From Tausonia pullulans (Eukaryota; Basidiomycota; Tremellomycetes; Cystofilobasidiales; Mrakiaceae): 64,000 nucleotides of DNA. Under the pieces are notes generated by a model. It was not told where the DNA came from. It did no database searches and worked only from the letters and a program-made list of their open reading frames with translations. Positions within the stretch are counted from its first letter, which is position 1. Each line of letters begins with the position of its first letter. This document shows, one piece after another, positions 47,023 to 57,809 of this stretch. A program made the position numbers and the translations under genes. The stretch spans positions 186,001 through 250,000 of the forward strand of contig OX637635.1 of assembly GCA_951802195.1 (NCBI GenBank), given 5' to 3'.

Positions 47023-48325
47023 TCAGATGTCGAACTTGCCCTGGGCGAGAGCCACCGCAACACCTTGCTCGAGCGTCCGCCCTGGCTCACCTCCCCATCC
47101 ATTCCACATCCTCTGCCTCCACTCGAGTAGCTGGGCGTACTTGTCGCCACCGGTCCAGAACCGTTGGTAGAGCTCGCGCGCCCGACCGATGTTGAGGGAC
47201 GACCACAAGTAGTAAGTGGCGAAGTAGCCGAAGAGTTGACTGCGAGAGGGACGGCCATCGGGACAAGTTCAGCAAAAAGATCCTGCATAGGAAGCCTTGC
47301 ATCTGAGAATGTTACAAGTTGACTCACAAGTCCTCAAACGAAGGGGAGGCTCCCCCGAGGTACGGTTGAGAGGCGAGCCGACTCTCGATCCAATCGAAAC
47401 TCTCGATGGCGGCTATCATGGCCTCGGGCGTCCGCCCAGACTTGGCGAAGTTTTCCCAAGCAGGGGGAGGTCCAAACTAACAGATGGTTCGTCGTAGAAT
47501 AAAGTCGGCTCAGGAGTTTTTAACGGCAAGGGGACTTCGGCTTTGATGCGCGCGCGCAACGCTGACATACCTTCGCCTTGATTAGGTACTCGTGAGCGTC
47601 TCCGGGAGGAACAAAGGCATCCAGGTCGGGCAACAGAATCGAGAAGGTCTTGTGGAGCTTCACGGGGCGGAAGGGCTCCTCTGAAGGAAAGCAAGCTGGC
47701 TGGTTGTCGTTCGAGGATGAGACCGCGGGGCAGCGCGCAATCGTCGACGGCGGGCATAGAGCCACAGACTCACAATCCCGTACGCCTTTTCGCACCAACG
47801 AGCGATCTTCTCGCTGTCACAGAGCCAGAACTGGCCGCTGTTCTCCGTAAAGCCGGCGTCGCGAAGAGCTTCTCCGTCAACCTCAGGAGACGCGTTGACC
47901 GAGATGGTTGGTACCGTGATACCCTTGATGCCCGATTCTTTCTCGAGAGTCCCGCGGATCTCTGGCCATGTGTGCGTCTCTTGAATGAGAAAATAGATGG
48001 GTCCTGTCAGCTACGAGAGGCTCTAAGGTGTGATCACAAAGCTGAGAACCGCGCGGTCGACACGGGCGCGCATTCGAGGTACATACTGATCGAGAAGGAG
48101 AAGTTCGGGTGGGCTTCCTTGACTGAAAGGAGAACAAGACGAGCCTTCCACGCTGATGCAAGGGCGATCACGCTGATGAGACGAGGACGAAGGAAGCGTC
48201 CGAGGACTGGGATCGGAACCCTCACTGTTTGGTGAATACCACAGTTGCTCGTAGCCACGGTCATGGGCACCAACGAGTTCGTGGAAGACAACGTCCTCGG
48301 GGGCGGTCAAAGTGGAGCTGCTCAT
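47023..48325 (-). CDS. Glutathione S-transferase-like protein, array copy D
   Basis: Third intact copy, about 270 residues. From the ATG at 48325: VVFHELVGAHDRGYEQLWYS, AWKARLVLLSVKEAHPNFSF, THTWPEIRGTLEKESGIKGI, TVPTISVNASPEVDGEALRD and FWLCDSEKIARWCEKAYGI. The linker exon has EPFRPVKLHKTFSILLPDLD and AFVPPGDAHEYLIKAK. The helical domain has FGPPPAWENFAKSGRTPEAM, RLASQPYLGGASPSFED, QLFGYFATYYLWSSLNIGRA and FWTGGDKYAQLLEWRQRM, ending QGKFDI (TGA at 47023-47025). The intron after FSFSI and the rejoined Lys-Thr-His-Thr codons fall at the same place as in copy B. The likely cellular role is detoxification or transfer to an aromatic or lipid substrate, inferred only from the fold. Confidence 0.7.
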
Positions 48326-50576
48326 AGGTGGCTCTTGTGAGAGTCTGTCGAGCTCAATGGTGGTTTGAGGTGGAGTTGAACCGGATCGCTGACTGCTGAC
48401 TGACGAGGTCAGCAGGCGAGAGCTTTCTGTCGGCTTCGTCCGACTCCCTCGTTTGTTGCGGGCTCTCCCCGACCAAGCTGCGCTAGCTCTGCGAGTCGCT
48501 GCTCGGTCGTCGTGAACTTGCCTTGGAGCTCCTGGAATAACAGATGGTCAAGAGATGGCGTTCACGCGCTCTGAACCAACCGTTCTGCTGCGCTATCCAT
48601 GGGTTCTACTCTGAAATGATTGTGTGTCTAATCTACGAGGAGACAGAATACTAGTTTGCAGATCATGGGTCAAGACTCGTCTTGTTTGTTTTTATTGTAT
48701 TCAAGTCATGGATGAAGTGTAGAGAACGATGTGACCCTATGAGAAACGGCGAGAGGGAGGAAAGAAGGGGAGAGAGAATCTAGCTAGAGAGGGGAGGGGA
48801 CTGTACAGATGGGGAGGGGGAAGGGGTGAGAGGGGATGAACGCTTATGGTAGCACGGAAGGAGATAGGGGAGAGTGGGGATAGGAGTGTCCAACAAGGAG
48901 GGGCGAGGAGGGAGGAAGAATAGGAGGGTGGAGAGAAAGGAGGTATAGAAGACCAACGCCACCCGCCCATCGTTCGAACGACGACCGCCATCCCTCCTGG
49001 ACGCTCCTCAACCCTCAGCCATCGCCGACATCGCCAGCACACCGCCATTGCCGCCATTGCCACTGTCATAGCCGCCATTGCCACCGCCGTCAATACCATC
49101 ATCCCCTTCACTATCACCAGCATTACCCCCATCCCAGCGTGTTGACCTTCTCACCACCGCATGCCTGTCGGCCGATGCTTGCGCCCTTATTTTTTGGGGG
49201 GGTGGGGGGGGTGGACATGATCTTTGAATATAATCGTCCGTAGCGACAGAGCAAGATTGAAAAGCCAGAGGGATGCGCGAGGGCACGGAAAGGACAGAGG
49301 GAGGAGATGCGTCGATGAGGGCGAATGCTGGTCAGGAGGTCGAAGGCCTGGAGGGGGAAAAGGACGCTGTGGTCAAGATCATGGGCCAGTCATGAACTCA
49401 CTGAGATTCGAGCTGACGAACCTAGGTCTGGTAATCCACCAGCCATTAGAAGGAAACTCGCCAGATATACGGCATCGAAAGGTGCTTGAGGCTGTCGATA
49501 AGCAAATGATAAGCAGGGCACACGGTGCAGGAGAAGATAGAAGTCAAGATGATCAACAAGTATTCTGCGACGCTCATCCGCAACGTGGAGATTTACTATC
49601 AGAATAGTGCCCCAAGCAAATACAAAGGTATCACGGAGAACCTCACGCCGTTCATGAACGCCCCGATGTTCAGCGCCGCAACAGATATTTGGAGCACGGC
49701 GTAGGCAGGCCAATCAACCTTCTACTGTCTGTCATTATTAGTCTTTTGCTCGATGTCTGGCCTTTTCTAGTTGGTGTGATCTTCTTGTTCCAGTGAAGAA
49801 GCAAAAACAGCATTAAGGCCATCCCCAAGACCAAAGACCCATGCCAACCCGAAGACCTCGGCCACCGTACACCTCCAGTTATCTCCACGTCCAACGAGAG
49901 CGGCCCAGAGGGAGAGGGCAAGGATAGAGAAGGAAAGAGGTAAGAGAAATAGGAGGGATTGAATGTAGGAAGCGAAAGAAGCAGCAGACGGAAGCAGAGA
50001 GCAAAACACGAGCAGCAAGGGTCGGAAGAATGTGAGGGTGACGGCGAGGAGGGACGGGGAAGCAAAGGGACGAGGAAGAGCGAACCGAAGAAGTGCGAAG
50101 GGGGAAGAGCGGGGGGGAAGGAAGAAAAATGCAGGAGATTTGCGACAGATGAGACAGAGAAGACGAAGAAAAGGATGGAGGGATGACGGAGTGGAAGAGA
50201 GAGGAAGGTAAAATCTACGATTGAGCCTTAAGCTTGGCAGCGTGTTTCTCATTCGCGGACTATGTGGACAACAATTACCCAAAGAGAAGAAAGAGGAGAG
50301 CGGCAATATGGGAAGAGAGAAGGAACAAGATTGGGAAAGAGACAGGGATGTGTGTGTGTGTGAGGAGGGGGGGGGGATGGATTTACGGAGAAACGCACGT
50401 ACACGAGAGAAGAGACGTCATCATGGATGACAGGACGACACAGAATAGAATTAACATGGGACATAGAGGGGAATGGGTAGGAAGAAAAGGGATCAGCGCT
50501 TTTTCTTTCCAGTTCTTCCAAGACAGAGAGCAGAGAGAACGAGCGTCGCCTGGAGCATTCGGGGATCCTGCTCCCC
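48326..50576. other. Long intergenic stretch with simple repeats
   Basis: About 2.25 kb. Next to copy D (48480-48540) the minus strand reads a short coiled-coil-like string (LQGKFTTTEQRLAELAQL) that I cannot extend into a gene. At 49020-49130 there are imperfect CCATTGCCGCCATT-type triplet repeats. At 49193-49213 there is a nearly pure G tract, and at 50350-50365 a short GT run. Around 49380-49705 a plus-strand remnant may be coding (see its own entry). The rest is purine-rich on the plus strand with no gene seen. Confidence 0.5.
49438..49704 (+). other. Possible coding remnant of unknown identity
   Basis: A 48-nt GT-AG interval would join PLEGNSPDIRHRK to a frame reading KYSATLIRNVEIYYQ, SAPSKYKGITENLTPFMNAP and ATDIWSTA before a TAG. 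Codon use (AAA, TAT, ATT, ACA) is less G/C-ended than in the other genes here. I recognise no family. It could be an exon of a small gene, a decayed transferred gene, or chance. Confidence 0.2.
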
Positions 50577-53500
50577 TTATGCTCCTCTGCGTTTGCGCTC
50601 GCCTCGTCTCGTCGTTGGAGACGAAAGAGAAGGACGCACCTGCGAGATCGTCATATAAGCCTTTGCGCGCTCGCCCTCATCCTCCGGCCCACCAGAGCTT
50701 CCGCTCTTGACGGAAGAGGCAGAGGTCTTGGTCATGGGCACAGGGGGAGCTTGCGGGGCGGCAGGGGCAGAGGGCTGCGCCTTGGCCGGGGCGGAGGAAG
50801 CAGCCGAGCTGGGATTCGGCGAAGACGCGACCGGGTACGAAGCGTCGGCCTGGTCCTGCGACGAGGGGTTCCACTCCTGAGCGGAGCGCATGAGCGAGAG
50901 GAAGCGTTCCGTCTTGCAGAACTAATGGAGCGAGCGAGAGAAAGAGAGGCATGAGTGCACTGGAGAAACCTGGGAGGGCGAGGGCGGGGCAGGACGCACC
51001 TTGGGAACCGAGTCGGTCGCCATTAGTCGGAAGATGTACGCCTGGATCCGCTCGTACATGCGAAGCATCGTCTGCAACTGGCTCGCATGCATCTGCTGAC
51101 CCGCCCCGAGTACGAGGTCTGCCGAGGACGAGAGGTCGGTTCCCGATCCTGTGCGGAGACCGGTATCGGCTCCAGAAAAGGACGAGTTGTTGGAGGCAGA
51201 GGCAGCGACGCCAGGGAGGTTCTTGTTGACGTAGGCGACGAGCTCGCCGCGGAGGTTGTGGTCGATGTTGAGCTCCGAGGGCGAGTGCGGGGCAAGGTAT
51301 CCGTTGTAGCTAGGGGAGAGGGGGAGAACACAGTAAGACGAGAAGACGAGCAACCATCCACGACACGCGCGAGAACTTACATGACGAAGGCCATGGCGAT
51401 CAGATCTTGGTGGTGCTTCTCCATCGAGCTCGTCGCGCTCGTCTTGCCCTTCCCGCTCCCACTCGCACTCACCGGTCCGGCGGCTGCCGAACTCGAAGTG
51501 AAGAACCTCCTCCGGAAGTCCTGAACGTCAAGCCAGTAGTTGAGGTTTTCCTCGCAGAAGTTGGCCCTGAGGAACTCGCGGAAGAGTGATCGAAGGGCCG
51601 GTTCGTCCAAAATTTGCGTGAGCTTGGTCGTATGCGAGTCCTTGAGCGGGTTGAAGCCCGAAGCCTTGAGATCGCTCTCAAGGAAATCTGTCCGAGCCCG
51701 ATCGGAGAGGTCCATTCGCTCGAGAAGGGCGGCATCGACGGCGCCACCCGCGACGTGGAACCCTTGAAACCGCTCGTCGTGAGGATTTTCGCGCGAGTCA
51801 CGCTGCTCGGCCCCGGGTTCCTGGGACATGGTCCCGCCAGCGGAAGAGGATGACGAGACGAGCGACGAGCTGGAGGCCGTAGAGGGCCAGCGAGCGACGC
51901 GGGCGCCGTGCTCGGTGATCCGGTAAATGGCTTTGTCCGTGCAGCGGAATTCGCCCTCAGCCTGGGAAGGAAGCGGAAAGGAGATCAGCGTCGTGAGTGA
52001 GCGGGTGAGCGAGCGAGCGAGCGAGCGAGAGCCGTTTCGACCTACCTTGAGCCCAGGCTCTTCCTTGCCGCGAACCGAGATGATCATACTTGACTCTTTG
52101 TTGATCCTTCCCTTCTCCTGGACAAGCTCAATGAACCCATACCTAACAAAGTGTGTCGCGGACTCAACGGCTTCCTCCTTGGACGCCATCGTCGTGAAGT
52201 CTAGCAGCCACTCGACGGCCTGCATTGCTCCGAGCGTGTACTCATGCGTGAGAATAACGCGTCCGGAGGGCTTGTGCCGGTCGTGCAACGGCCGAAGAGC
52301 GACACCCTGTGTCTGGTCGATCGCGTCCGTCGAGGACGAAGCGAAGAGGGCTGTCCCGGGCCCTCCAACACCCGTCTGGGAGCCGGACCCTGTCGAGGAG
52401 CCCGAAGACCCAACCTCAGGAAGAGGGACGAGATTCGGGGCGCGACCAGCGAACCGGCGGAAGAGCATCTCGATGACCTGGCGAGAGGCAAAGAGCTCGT
52501 CGTCGGCGGGGCGACGCTCGAGGTGGAGAAGTTTCATGCAGATGGGCTGCGAGGCGAAGACCTTAAGGAGCTGCTGCTGCGAGATGCCGTTCTTGGAGAC
52601 GAAGCGCTCGAGACTTGCAGGTCGCACGGGGTCAGCCGACTCAGTTGAGCAAGCAGGTGAAGAAGAATTTAGAAGAAGAAAAAAAAACGTACATGTGGAG
52701 ACCTTTGGCCGTACACATGTAAATGCCCCGGTCTTTGAAGACGATCGAGCTCGGGTCGGCGGCGTTCTCGATAAGGCGAGCATCCATGAAGTGCTGGCAC
52801 ATCTCCTTGGCCATCTCCCGGCTCATCGTAAACGTCGTCGTCGTCGTTGTCGTCACGATCCGCAATGGGTCCCGAGGGTCCGCCGTACGGTTCGACTGGG
52901 AGAACTTGTGCGAGGAGAGGTTGAGGCAGGCCTGGTCGCTGCGGTGGGGGGAGGGGTCAGGGGGAGGCCCAGGTGAACGGACAAGAAAATGCCGACGCGA
53001 TTGAGGGACAAACGTGGTGAAAGAGTTGGGGTAGGACTTGAAGAACTGGCGGTGAGTCTCAAGCTGGAGGGAGACGATTAGGGTCGAGAAGAGGTCATGG
53101 ACATCCTGATTACGAGGTTGGTACGGGTCAGCCCTGGTTCACCGCAGCAAGCATTTAAAACGAAGATCGCAAAGAGGCCGAAACGAGGCTCGACGGAAGA
53201 AAACAGCAATCCCGATCGTCGTGCCATGCTGTCTCAAGTTTAGCGCCGGAAATGCCGAAACACGCGCGGTTCATCGTCGGACAGTGGGCGCGCCGAGGCC
53301 CGAGAGCGGGGTGTTCCCATTCATTCCGGCCTGGACGCAGCAACCCAGCAACTCGGCAGGGAAGAATGCTCGAGAGCCTCGCATGGCAAGGACTTGGGCA
53401 TGCATGGAGGTTGTCGAAGGAGACAGAAGGAGGAGAGAAGGAGGGGGGCGGGATGACGACAGGTCGACAGAAAATTAGACAGCAGGGGCAAGAGGGAGGG

Positions 53501-54849
53501 AGAGGCTGAGTGAATCGGCCGTCGGGCTGACGTGACGGGCTACCACTACTCCCCCCCCCCCTCCTCCCTCCACCGTGTGTCCTTCAAACTGTCCTCTCTC
53601 TAACGGCGGAGGTAGGACAAAGACAAGATGGAGAACGGCAACCGATGAAAATGGCGCTGGCGGGAGAGAGAGGGGCGAGGGAGCGAGCAAGGGCCCTCTC
53701 ACGTTTGACAGGCCGCCTGCCTCCCTGCGTCTCGAAAGTACCCGGGAACCGAAAGGAACAGAGCAAAGCAAGCCCACAAGCGGGCGGAACAAAGGGACGA
53801 ACCTTGACAAAGGGCCTCCCCCGCTTGGAGTGCTTCATGAAGTGGTTGGAGGCTTGCCTGGAGAGTTGCACAAGACCGAGCGGTTGGTTGAATTGGATGT
53901 GGCGCAGGTGGGCAACGCGGGGGGGGGGGGGGGGGTGGGGGGCAGATCAGTTCACGGGTCGCTTCGTCGGACGAAGGGAGGGATCGACAGTGTGTATGTG
54001 CAGATGGCACGGGAGCGGAGAGTACGAGAGTGGGAGATGAGAAGGGAGCGTCAAGCAGTAGAACGGCGGAGCGTAGGGAGGGACAGAGAGGGCTCAAGTG
54101 CGCGCGTGTCGCCGTCGCCGTCGCGCGAGGAGGGGCAGGGAACGTTGGGAGGGACAGGCAAGAGCGAGCAAGTAAAGCGGCTCAAGCGGCCGGATCCGAG
54201 CTTGTAGGGAGAACGGCGAGGAGGGCCCAGCGAGCAAAGAGCACGCAAACCGGGGAGGGCGAGAGAGCGACAGACAAGAGAGCGACGCCGCGAAGGGACG
54301 TGGCACTGGCCACGCGCGCGCGTGCGCCGTCCTCGCTCAGCGGACGCCACCGGCCGTCTGGCCCTCGCCCGTTGCTGCTGTCTGTCTCTTCGTCCAGCTT
54401 GCCCCTTGCAGGGCCTCTCGACACTGCCCTGCCCAGGCTCCTGTACGCTCTCCCCTGGCAACAAGATCTCTCTTCCTCCAGCCAGTCCATCCGCGAGAGA
54501 ACAAAGGGACCCAGACTTACGTATTCATCCCAGGCCTTGCGGGCGCGCCGGAGTTTCTGGAGGTGGGCGGGTCAGGCGCGTCGAACTTGACGCCTTTCTT
54601 GGGCTTCTCGGGGTCGGACAGCGTGGCGGGAGGGGGGAAAGAAGTTCTGTGGTGAGGGGAGGCCGACGGGGGGAACGCAGGCATGCGACGCGCGGGCAAC
54701 GGCGAGTGGGATGGCAGTCGAGGGCAAGGGAGCGCAGGCGTGGGAGGGGACGAGGTGTGGGTGGGAGGGGAAAGCGACGGGGAGGAGAGCGTCGGCCAGG
54801 ATGCTCCAAAATACAGGAAGGGCGGCAGGGGGTGGTGATCGTCGACCAT
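50577..54849 (-). CDS. SST2/flbA: RGS/DEP regulator of G-protein signalling (Sst2/FlbA type)
   Basis: GTPase-activating protein that switches off heterotrimeric G-alpha signalling. Exon 1 (54521-54849, MVDDHHPLPPF...) is disordered. After a 663-nt intron a 55-nt exon (53803-53857) gives ASNHFMKHSKRGRPFVK. After a 697-nt intron follow DVHDLFSTLIVSLQLETHRQ and SYPNSFTTF, then HKFSQSNRTADPRDPLRIVT with TTTTTFTMSREMAKEMCQHF. This is the diagnostic first DEP region of FlbA-type proteins. A second DEP region has HEYTLGAMQAVEWLLDFTTM and HFVRYGFIELVQEKGRINKE. The RGS domain has DEPALRSLFREFLRANFCEE, NLNYWLDVQDFRRRFF, YNGYLAPHSPSELNIDHNLR and YERIQAYIFRLMATDSVPKF. The C-terminal tail is Ser/Ala/Pro-rich. 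I end the CDS at the TAA at 50577, but a further splice after MTISQ is possible. Exon 1 could also be preceded by another exon. Confidence 0.88.
53106..54520 (-). other. Two long introns flanking a 55-nt exon in the RGS gene
   Basis: The introns at 53106-53802 (697 nt) and 53858-54520 (663 nt) are about ten times the usual length here. On the coding strand they contain a C17 tract (53919-53935) near one acceptor and a G11 tract (53551-53561). The small exon between them keeps frame (phase 0 on the 3' side) and encodes the conserved KRGRPFVK. Confidence 0.7.
53919..53935 (-). repeat. C17 homopolymer (coding strand) in RGS intron
   Basis: Seventeen consecutive G on the plus strand lie about 60 nt upstream of the acceptor of the 55-nt exon on the minus strand. 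Confidence 0.8.
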
Positions 54850-57809
54850 CGACGTACCAGCGGAGCGAGAGAACGGGATCGAGCGAGACAGCAGAGCGCG
54901 GAGGAGAGAGCGTCGTGTGAAGGAGAGGAGCGAGGAGCGAGCCTTGTTCGTCGTCGTTTGGGACGCGCTAGCAACGTGGCTCGTGCCGACGGGTCGGGGG
55001 TAGAAATTCGGAAGCTACGGACGGGTGAAAGGGGGAGCGGTGGGAGGAGGCACGCGAGAGACGGAGAGGGGGAGGGGGCGTCGTCGGCGAGAAACAAAGG
55101 CCAGAACCAGGGGCCGCCGAGGCTCTCTCTTGTCTTTTCCTGTGTTGAAGGGAGATTGTGTCAGGGGCTGGGCGAGCCGGCGGCGGAGTGAGGCCTAGGT
55201 TCTCGGTCGGCCGCGGCGGGGTGTGGAGGCGAGGATGGGGAGAGGGCGAGAGGAGCCGAGTCGATGACGAGGGGCCGAGCGGAGCGGACGGCGGGGTTGG
55301 GCGGCATAACGTTGGCCCGCGTTCTCGAGCAAGGGAGGGGATGTACATGGGAGGATCAATGGCCGGCAAAGAACATGATCTTCGGCCTGCAAGCAAGAGA
55401 TGGAGGCAGTCGGAGAGGACGCAGAAGACATGGAGGCGACGGAGGAGATAGACCAGCACGAGGCAAGAGCGGAGAAACGTCACGTGGGAGAGAGGACTCC
55501 CGGCTTGGCTTTAGGAGGACTGATGACCAAGCAAAACGCCCAGCCTAGAGAGAGGGAAAAGAGCGAGGCAAGAGAGAGGGAGGGTCAAGCGAGGGGCGTG
55601 AGCGGAGAGGCAGAAGAGGAGGCACTGACGTCTCGATGACAGGTGGTGCCGAAACTTCCGATGGGGCCGAGAGTTCGGCAGACGTGGAGGAGAATGGGGG
55701 CTACTGGAGAGGATAGGAGGAGGAGGAGGAGGAGGAGGAGGAGACAACGAGCCCGTCAGAGAGGTGGCGAGCCGGAAGCTGAGCTGGTGGACAAGGCAGG
55801 AACGGACAAAAACCAGCGTACGCAAAGGGGTTGTGCGAGAAAGAGGAGGCAAGGAGCAGAAAAATTTGGGTGCCAAGAGGATAGCTGACCAGAGAGTGTA
55901 TGAGCGTAAAGAGAGCGGAGAATGATGGGGTGGTCTAAGAGAGAGGATGATCGGATCAAGAGCGAGTCAAGGTTGCCGGCAGACCTGCCGGATGGGGCTC
56001 TGGTGAGATGAAACACGCTGCGCCCCTCAACATGCTCAGCTTTCCTTTCACTGGAGAGGGCTCAAAAATATCCTCCCTATCTTGCGCCCGCTCGTCAGGC
56101 TCAGAACTAGACACTGTCATCAAGCCCTCTTGGATGATACAAGCGCACATGCTGAAGCAACACCAACAAGCATCCCGAGGAGCTGTGGAAAGATCATGCT
56201 GTAAAAGGGCACTGTCTGTGTCTGGCCTCTATCGTTAGTTTTTTTTTTTTTGGCGTAATTATTTTTCATCAAGCATGAGAGCCCTTCGCGCGAGAGGCGT
56301 ACGGCGACCAGTCCCATCCAGCCCTGGTGTTTGGTAAGTGCTCCCAGTTCCTAGGACCTCCGCGCGGTCGCACGGGTTCGCCCGATTGACTGCTCGCATG
56401 TCTGTGCCGGGCATATTCTCCTCTGCTCCTCTTGTGGTTGTGGTGCCCGAGTACGGCGAAAGCCCGGTGCTACACGAGGTGTCACCCCGCCTGGTCTTGC
56501 TCTCGATCTCAGTCTCCCTCCAACATCTGCACATCTTTAGATCGCGCGCGTCGCACTCTGTCCGCGAGTCATCGGTCGTGACGTAGACGCGCAGATGAGA
56601 GTTCCCTGGTCTGGCTACTCCGGAGGTCGAGGTGAAAGAGGGGAGCATGTATGCGTATGAGCAGGCGAGAGATCGGTGATTTCATCTTGCTTGATCGAGC
56701 GCCCGCTCGCGGGGTTGTCCGCGGGGCACCCATGGATGGAGAGAGGATAACCGGGATGGGTGTTACCAGTCTCCTTGGTAGGACAGCCTTTGTTCGGGGC
56801 GCCCTCCAGGGACGATTGAAGTCGAAATATGATGGGTGTCTCGACGTGCTGAGGCCCATCGCCCGCCCGCCGCGCGCCTGTCCCGTGCTTCACCACACAC
56901 GAGTCCTTAACCACCAGTCACCACAGCACACGCCACGAGCTGCTTGCTTGGACTTCAGTGCTTAGAGAGAGCCATGCTAAGAGTTCATTTCTTGCGGTGT
57001 CGCTGAGACTTCATTCCGTTTGGGGCTGGCCCGATCGGCATGGACGAGCAAGGAGCGCTAGCCATCCTGCGAGGGGTTTCGTCACTTGATAGCGAGCGCC
57101 CTGGTATTTCTTTCTCCACTTCGTGCGTGCTATTTTGTTTTTTTTTGCGTTGCGAGACTGCCATTGGCTGGATGGTCGGTGTTGTGGCGACGCGTCTCGA
57201 CGCGTCTGCAGGCGAAGCGAAGGCGCCGGCCGGCTGCAGCGGAGTCAGTCGCCCTTCGCGGTCCGCCCTGCCGACACGCGTGCTGCCAGCGCGTCCAACC
57301 TCGCTCTCCTCGTTCTCTCAAACACAACCAAACCACCATCCACCCTAGCGCTCCCTCTTTCTCTTCCCAACCCCAGTTCCCCTCACGCCCTCGCTCCTGG
57401 TCGAGCGAAGCTCTCGACGTCTCGCACTCCAGCCAGTCGTTCGCCCTCCCTCCATTTCTCTCCGCCTTTCCCCCTCTCCAGCAACCGCTCGGCCCCCGTC
57501 TGGCCCTCCACATCCTCTGGCAACCTCTCTCTCTTCTGCCCTCCCCCTCCCCTCTCTCTGACCACTTTCGGTGTGCACCACACATCTACCTTCTCTAGTC
57601 AGTCCACCCGCGCCTGTTTCGTGCGTTTGGCCCTCCTCCCGCACCTCTGACCGGCCTTCCCTGCCCACCTGCTTTCCCTCAGCCACGTCGATTTAGCCCC
57701 AAACACGGAGCGAGCGACGACCACCGGCTTCTCCGCTTGCTCCCGTCCTCAGCCAGAGTTCGACTTCTCTCCCCAGCCCCGACACCCACAGAAAACAACA
57801 CCCCCACCC
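54850..57809. promoter_or_regulatory. Long divergent intergenic region, RGS gene / Ser-rich gene
   Basis: Nearly 3 kb between two divergent starts. 54850-55750 is strongly GA-rich on the plus strand, including a GGA-repeat run at 55711-55742, so the RGS leader is CT-rich. 56000-57000 is mixed sequence with a T12 run at 56239-56250. 57290-57800 is very CT-rich on the plus strand and ends ACACCCCCACCC before the ATG at 57810. ORFs on both strands look like artefacts of the skewed composition. No gene is called, although non-coding RNAs or upstream exons could lie here. Confidence 0.5.
55711..55742. repeat. GGA trinucleotide repeat
   Basis: Roughly ten consecutive GGA units on the plus strand in the RGS upstream region. 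It is a simple repeat. Confidence 0.8.

Noticed and set aside
42655-48325. Secondary-metabolite gene cluster including the GST-like array
   Set aside because: No polyketide, non-ribosomal peptide, terpene or P450 gene lies nearby; the neighbours are a membrane protein, STRIPAK and RGS genes.
53575-54207. 210-codon plus-strand ORF across the RGS introns
   Set aside because: Composition is Arg/Gly/Glu-rich as expected of GA-rich non-coding DNA; it overlaps the well-supported 55-nt RGS exon on the other strand.
54322-55191. 289-codon plus-strand Arg/Gly-rich ORF
   Set aside because: It arises from the purine-rich strand of the RGS first exon and leader; no protein family features.
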